From NCBI RefSeq assembly GCF_029873215.1, contig NZ_CP123620.1, forward strand, positions 186,001 through 250,000: DNA of 64,000 bases. The letters are read 5' to 3'. The translations under genes and the position numbers were made by a program. The notes beneath the pieces are model-generated. The model saw nothing but the letters and a program-made list of their open reading frames with translations, was not told where the DNA came from and did no database searches. Within the stretch, counting starts at the first letter, position 1; each line of letters starts with the position of its first letter. Of this stretch, positions 61,179 through 64,000 are shown in pieces. The stretch is from Nocardioides sp. BP30 (GTDB lineage Bacteria > Actinomycetota > Actinomycetes > Propionibacteriales > Nocardioidaceae).

Positions 61179-62795
61179 ATGGAGGTGTCCGGCTCCGTGC
61201 TCTCCTCGCTCGCTCGTGCGAAGAAGAAGCACCCCAAGAAGAAGCACCACGCCAAACACCCGAAGCACCACAAGAAGAAGCACCACAAGCACAAGAAGAA
61301 GCAGCCGGCCGCGACAGTGACGGCGCCGGTCGTCGCGCCCGCCAAGCCGGCCGACCCCGCCGTGGTGCACATCGCGGACCGGTTCACCGGCGGGTACACG
61401 ACCGCGTTGGGCCAGGCGATCTCCGCCGCCGGCGGCTCGCTGGCCTGGTTCGACCGACAGCTCGCCCCCGACCAGGTCGCCGAGAGCGCCCGAGCCCAGC
61501 AGCTGTGGTCGTGGTTCCCGCTGCTCGCCGACACCCCGGCCCAGCGCTACGCCTCCGAGCGCTCGGGCGGTTTCGGCAACTGGGACTACGGCATCGACCT
61601 GGCGTCCTGGACGATCCTGCGCCGGGTGCACAGCAACCGCGCCGTGCTGGAGGCGATGGTCGAGCTCTGGTCCGACCATCTGCACGTCCCCGTCGGCTCC
61701 GACGGCTGGTACTGGCGGCAGGACTACGACGCGCTGATCCGCACGCACGCACTCGGCAAGTTCTCCACGCTGCTGATCGCCGCATCGCTCCACCCCGCGA
61801 TGCTGGTCTTCTTGAACAACGCCGAGTCCACCGCCGACCACCCTGATGAGAACCAGGGCCGTGAGCTGCTCGAGCTGCACACCGTCGGCCGTGGTCTCTA
61901 CGACGAGGACCAGGTCAAGGCATCGGCGCGGATCCTCTCCGGCTGGACGGTGAAGTGGCCCTGGGACGGCGACCACCCGGCGGTCGCGACCTGGAGCGCC
62001 TACTACGACCCCGACCGGCACGCCACCACCGCCGCGACGGTCCTCGGGTTCAGCACCGACGGCGACGGGCGCGGGGGGCAGACAGCCAAGGACTACCTCG
62101 ACTACCTCGCGCATCACCCCTCGACAGCGCGCCGGATCGCCACCAAGATCGCCACCCGGTTCGTCAGCGACACCCCCTCCGATGCGCTCGTCACCAAGCT
62201 GGCCCAGGTCTACCTCGCCAGCGACACCGACGTGCGACCGGTGCTGCAGACGCTGGTCCGGCACCCGGAGTTCGCCGCGGCGGCCAAGCAGAAGGTGCGC
62301 ACGCCGGTGGCCGACATGATCGCCACCCTCCGGCTGCTGGGCGTCGACGTGCAGCCACCCGCCTCGCGCGACGACGCCGCCCACCAGCTCGTCTTCGTCC
62401 ACGGGGGCCTGCAGCCCTACTCGTGGCCGCGCCCCGACGGCCCCCCCGACAGCGCCGCCGAGTACGCCTCGGCCAGTCGGATGCTGAACAGCTTCGCGAT
62501 GCACTGGAACCTCGCCGGCGGCTACTGGCCGACCGGCGGCGTCACCTACCGCTCGCCCGGAGCGTTCCTGCCCGCCGGCAAGCCCACCGTCGCGCAGTAC
62601 GCCGAGCACCTGTGCCGGCTCTTCCACGCCACCGGCACCACCGCCACCACCACCCAGGCGCTCGCCCAGGCGATCGGGATGAGCCCGACCGACACCATCG
62701 ACCCGACCAGCTGGCAGGGCGAGGGCCTGCAGGAGTGGCTCGGCGTCCGCGCCCTCGGCGTCGTCCTCGACCACCCGCGCCACATGACCCGATGA
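61179..62795 (+). CDS. DUF1800-family protein with Lys/His-rich N-terminal tract
   Basis: A ~538-residue protein. Residues ~14-41 are almost entirely Lys and His with Pro. The rest is DUF1800: HIADRFTGGYTTALGQAI, SWTILRRVHSNRAVLEAMVE, LWSDHLHVPVG, NQGRELLELHTVGRGLYDEDQVKASARILSGW in parts. DUF1800 proteins are usually exported and paired with DUF1501, as here (7 bases apart). ATG 61179 has GGGAG eight bases upstream; ATG 61125 and 61164 are alternatives. No signal peptide is visible from any start. Confidence 0.8.
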   Translation: MEVSGSVLSSLARAKKKHPKKKHHAKHPKHHKKKHHKHKKKQPAATVTAPVVAPAKPADPAVVHIADRFTGGYTTALGQAISAAGGSLAWFDRQLAPDQVAESARAQQLWSWFPLLADTPAQRYASERSGGFGNWDYGIDLASWTILRRVHSNRAVLEAMVELWSDHLHVPVGSDGWYWRQDYDALIRTHALGKFSTLLIAASLHPAMLVFLNNAESTADHPDENQGRELLELHTVGRGLYDEDQVKASARILSGWTVKWPWDGDHPAVATWSAYYDPDRHATTAATVLGFSTDGDGRGGQTAKDYLDYLAHHPSTARRIATKIATRFVSDTPSDALVTKLAQVYLASDTDVRPVLQTLVRHPEFAAAAKQKVRTPVADMIATLRLLGVDVQPPASRDDAAHQLVFVHGGLQPYSWPRPDGPPDSAAEYASASRMLNSFAMHWNLAGGYWPTGGVTYRSPGAFLPAGKPTVAQYAEHLCRLFHATGTTATTTQALAQAIGMSPTDTIDPTSWQGEGLQEWLGVRALGVVLDHPRHMTR

Positions 62796-62802
62796 GCCGA
62801 CG

Positions 62803-64000
62803 ATGACCCGACCGAAGAGCACCGATCCAGCCGCCGGCGACCCCTGCTGCGCCGACTACCGCGCCGGCCTCTCCCGCCGCGGCTTCCTCGCCGGTCTCGG
62901 TGCCGCGGCCCTCGGCGGCGTCGCCGTCAGCGTCTTCGGCGACGCCGTCCGGCAGGTCGCCTATGCCGACACCACGACCACCGGGACGAGCGCCCGCAAC
63001 GTCTTGGTGGTGCTGTCGCTGCGCGGAGCGATCGACGGCCTCGGAGTCGTCGTCCCGCACGGCGACACCGCCTACGCCGCGGCCCGACCCACCATCGCCG
63101 TACCGACCTCGAAGCTGCTGGCGGCCGACTCGATGTTCGGCCTGCACCCCGGCCTGGCACCGCTGCTGCCGTGGTGGCAGTCGAAGCAGTTCGCCGCCGT
63201 GCAGGCGGTCGGCCTGCCGATGCCGAACCGGTCGCACTTCTCCGCGATGGAGGAGATCGAGGAGGCGGACCCGACCGAGACCGTGCGGCAGGGGTGGGTC
63301 AACCGGATGATCGGCCTCGACGCCGGCACCTCGCCGACCGAGGCCGTGCACCTGACCTCGGCCATGCCACCGACGCTGGTGTCGGGTCCGGCGCCGACGC
63401 TGGCCGCCGACCGGCTCTCCGACATCGCGCTGGTCGGGGCGAACCCGCTCTTCGACACCGACGCCTCCTGGCGGGCGCGGCGGCGGCAGGGCCTGCAGAC
63501 CGTCTGGAGCGGCGCGACCGGCACGCTGGGCGCGGCCGGCCGGCAGGCGCTGACCGTCACCGACGTGCTGGCACAGGCCGCGGCGACGACGTACCAGCCG
63601 CAGAACCAGGCGACGTACCCGACCGCATGGCCGGCCACGGACCTGGCCGCGGCGCTGAAGGACACCGCCCAGCTCATCCGTGCCGACGTCGGCACGGAGG
63701 TGGTCTCGATCGACTTCGGCTCCTGGGACTACCACGCGGACTACGGGACAGTGGACAGCGGCAACATGGCCGGCATGGTCGGCGCGCTCGGCTCGAGCAT
63801 CGCCGCGTTCCTCACCGACCTCGGCTCGGACCTGGACCGCGTCACGGTGCTGACGATCAGCGAGTTCGGCCGTCGGCTGGGCGAGAACGGAGCCCACGGT
63901 CTCGACCACGGCTGGGGCAACATGATGCTGCTCTTCGGTGCGGGCGTGAACGGCGGCCGCTACCACGGCACCTGGCCCGGCCTCACCGATCCGGCCAGCC
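62803..64000 (+). CDS. DUF1501-family Tat-exported protein (partial)
   Basis: At least 399 residues, running off the right edge. Twin-arginine signal LSRRGFLAGLGAAALGGVAV near residue 24. Then NVLVVLSLRGAIDGLGVVVPHGD, LHPGLAPLLPWW, VQAVGLPMPNRSHF, FGSWDYHADYG and LTISEFGRRLGENGAHGLDHGWGN in parts: the sulfatase-like DUF1501 fold. It is the partner of the preceding DUF1800 protein. The molecular function of the pair is unknown. Confidence 0.9.
   Translation, partial: MTRPKSTDPAAGDPCCADYRAGLSRRGFLAGLGAAALGGVAVSVFGDAVRQVAYADTTTTGTSARNVLVVLSLRGAIDGLGVVVPHGDTAYAAARPTIAVPTSKLLAADSMFGLHPGLAPLLPWWQSKQFAAVQAVGLPMPNRSHFSAMEEIEEADPTETVRQGWVNRMIGLDAGTSPTEAVHLTSAMPPTLVSGPAPTLAADRLSDIALVGANPLFDTDASWRARRRQGLQTVWSGATGTLGAAGRQALTVTDVLAQAAATTYQPQNQATYPTAWPATDLAAALKDTAQLIRADVGTEVVSIDFGSWDYHADYGTVDSGNMAGMVGALGSSIAAFLTDLGSDLDRVTVLTISEFGRRLGENGAHGLDHGWGNMMLLFGAGVNGGRYHGTWPGLTDPAS

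Overview
The window is a contiguous piece of a high-GC actinobacterial chromosome, most like Nocardioides or a close relative. This rests on very GC-rich codon usage with many GTG starts, an F420-type enzyme pair, a Bpa/PafE proteasome activator, a polyprenol-phosphate mannose synthase, ROK/HxlR/IclR/TetR regulators and leaderless-type signals. It was read by eye; no database search was run. No rRNA, CRISPR array, insertion sequence or prophage was seen.   Layout. 0-9.3 kb: a partial unknown gene, an ACT-domain protein and a complete recC-recB-recD operon with 4-base start/stop overlaps. 9.3-11.7 kb: a PGPGW membrane protein and an HxlR regulator divergent from an MFS exporter. 11.7-18.7 kb: an organosulfur scavenging operon (TauD-like dioxygenase, three-part ABC importer, FMN monooxygenase) led by a Cys-containing leaderless mini-ORF, followed upstream by a ROK regulator. 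This block lies between two copies of a long palindromic repeat. 18.7-26 kb: an aldo/keto reductase, a DUF805 protein, a two-component system beside a COG4705 membrane protein, a secreted matrixin protease and GTP-type PEP carboxykinase. 26.6-31.2 kb: a methyltransferase and xylose catabolism (xylB, xylA, divergent ROK regulator). 31.3-36.9 kb: acyl-CoA and aromatic catabolism (glutaryl-CoA dehydrogenase, class III CoA transferase, LysR; 4-hydroxybenzoate hydroxylase with an IclR regulator).   37-40 kb: a leuA-thioesterase-DsrE operon with a leucine attenuator leader, then tRNA-Arg. 40.5-41.8 kb: a LuxR-type regulator convergent with a 40-residue secreted-peptide gene whose predicted mature product is about 10 residues. 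This is the best candidate here for an undescribed signalling circuit. 42-46 kb: glycosyl transfer and a compositionally odd lipoprotein. 46-47.7 kb: two serine tRNAs and small proteins, one of them frameshifted. 47.7-53.6 kb: a biotinyl-domain protein, a membrane protein, a nitrilase-family amidase, mobA, a quinone oxidoreductase, the proteasome activator and a chromate transporter. 53.7-61.1 kb: an acyl-CoA ligase, P450 with TetR, F420-type oxidoreductases, a HAD phosphatase and a Nudix hydrolase. 61.1-64 kb: a DUF1800/DUF1501 pair running off the end.   Catabolic operons here are mostly paired with a local regulator and a visible inverted repeat in the divergent promoter. Two biosynthetic or scavenging operons (leucine, sulfur) instead appear to sense the amino acid through translation of a tiny leader ORF.
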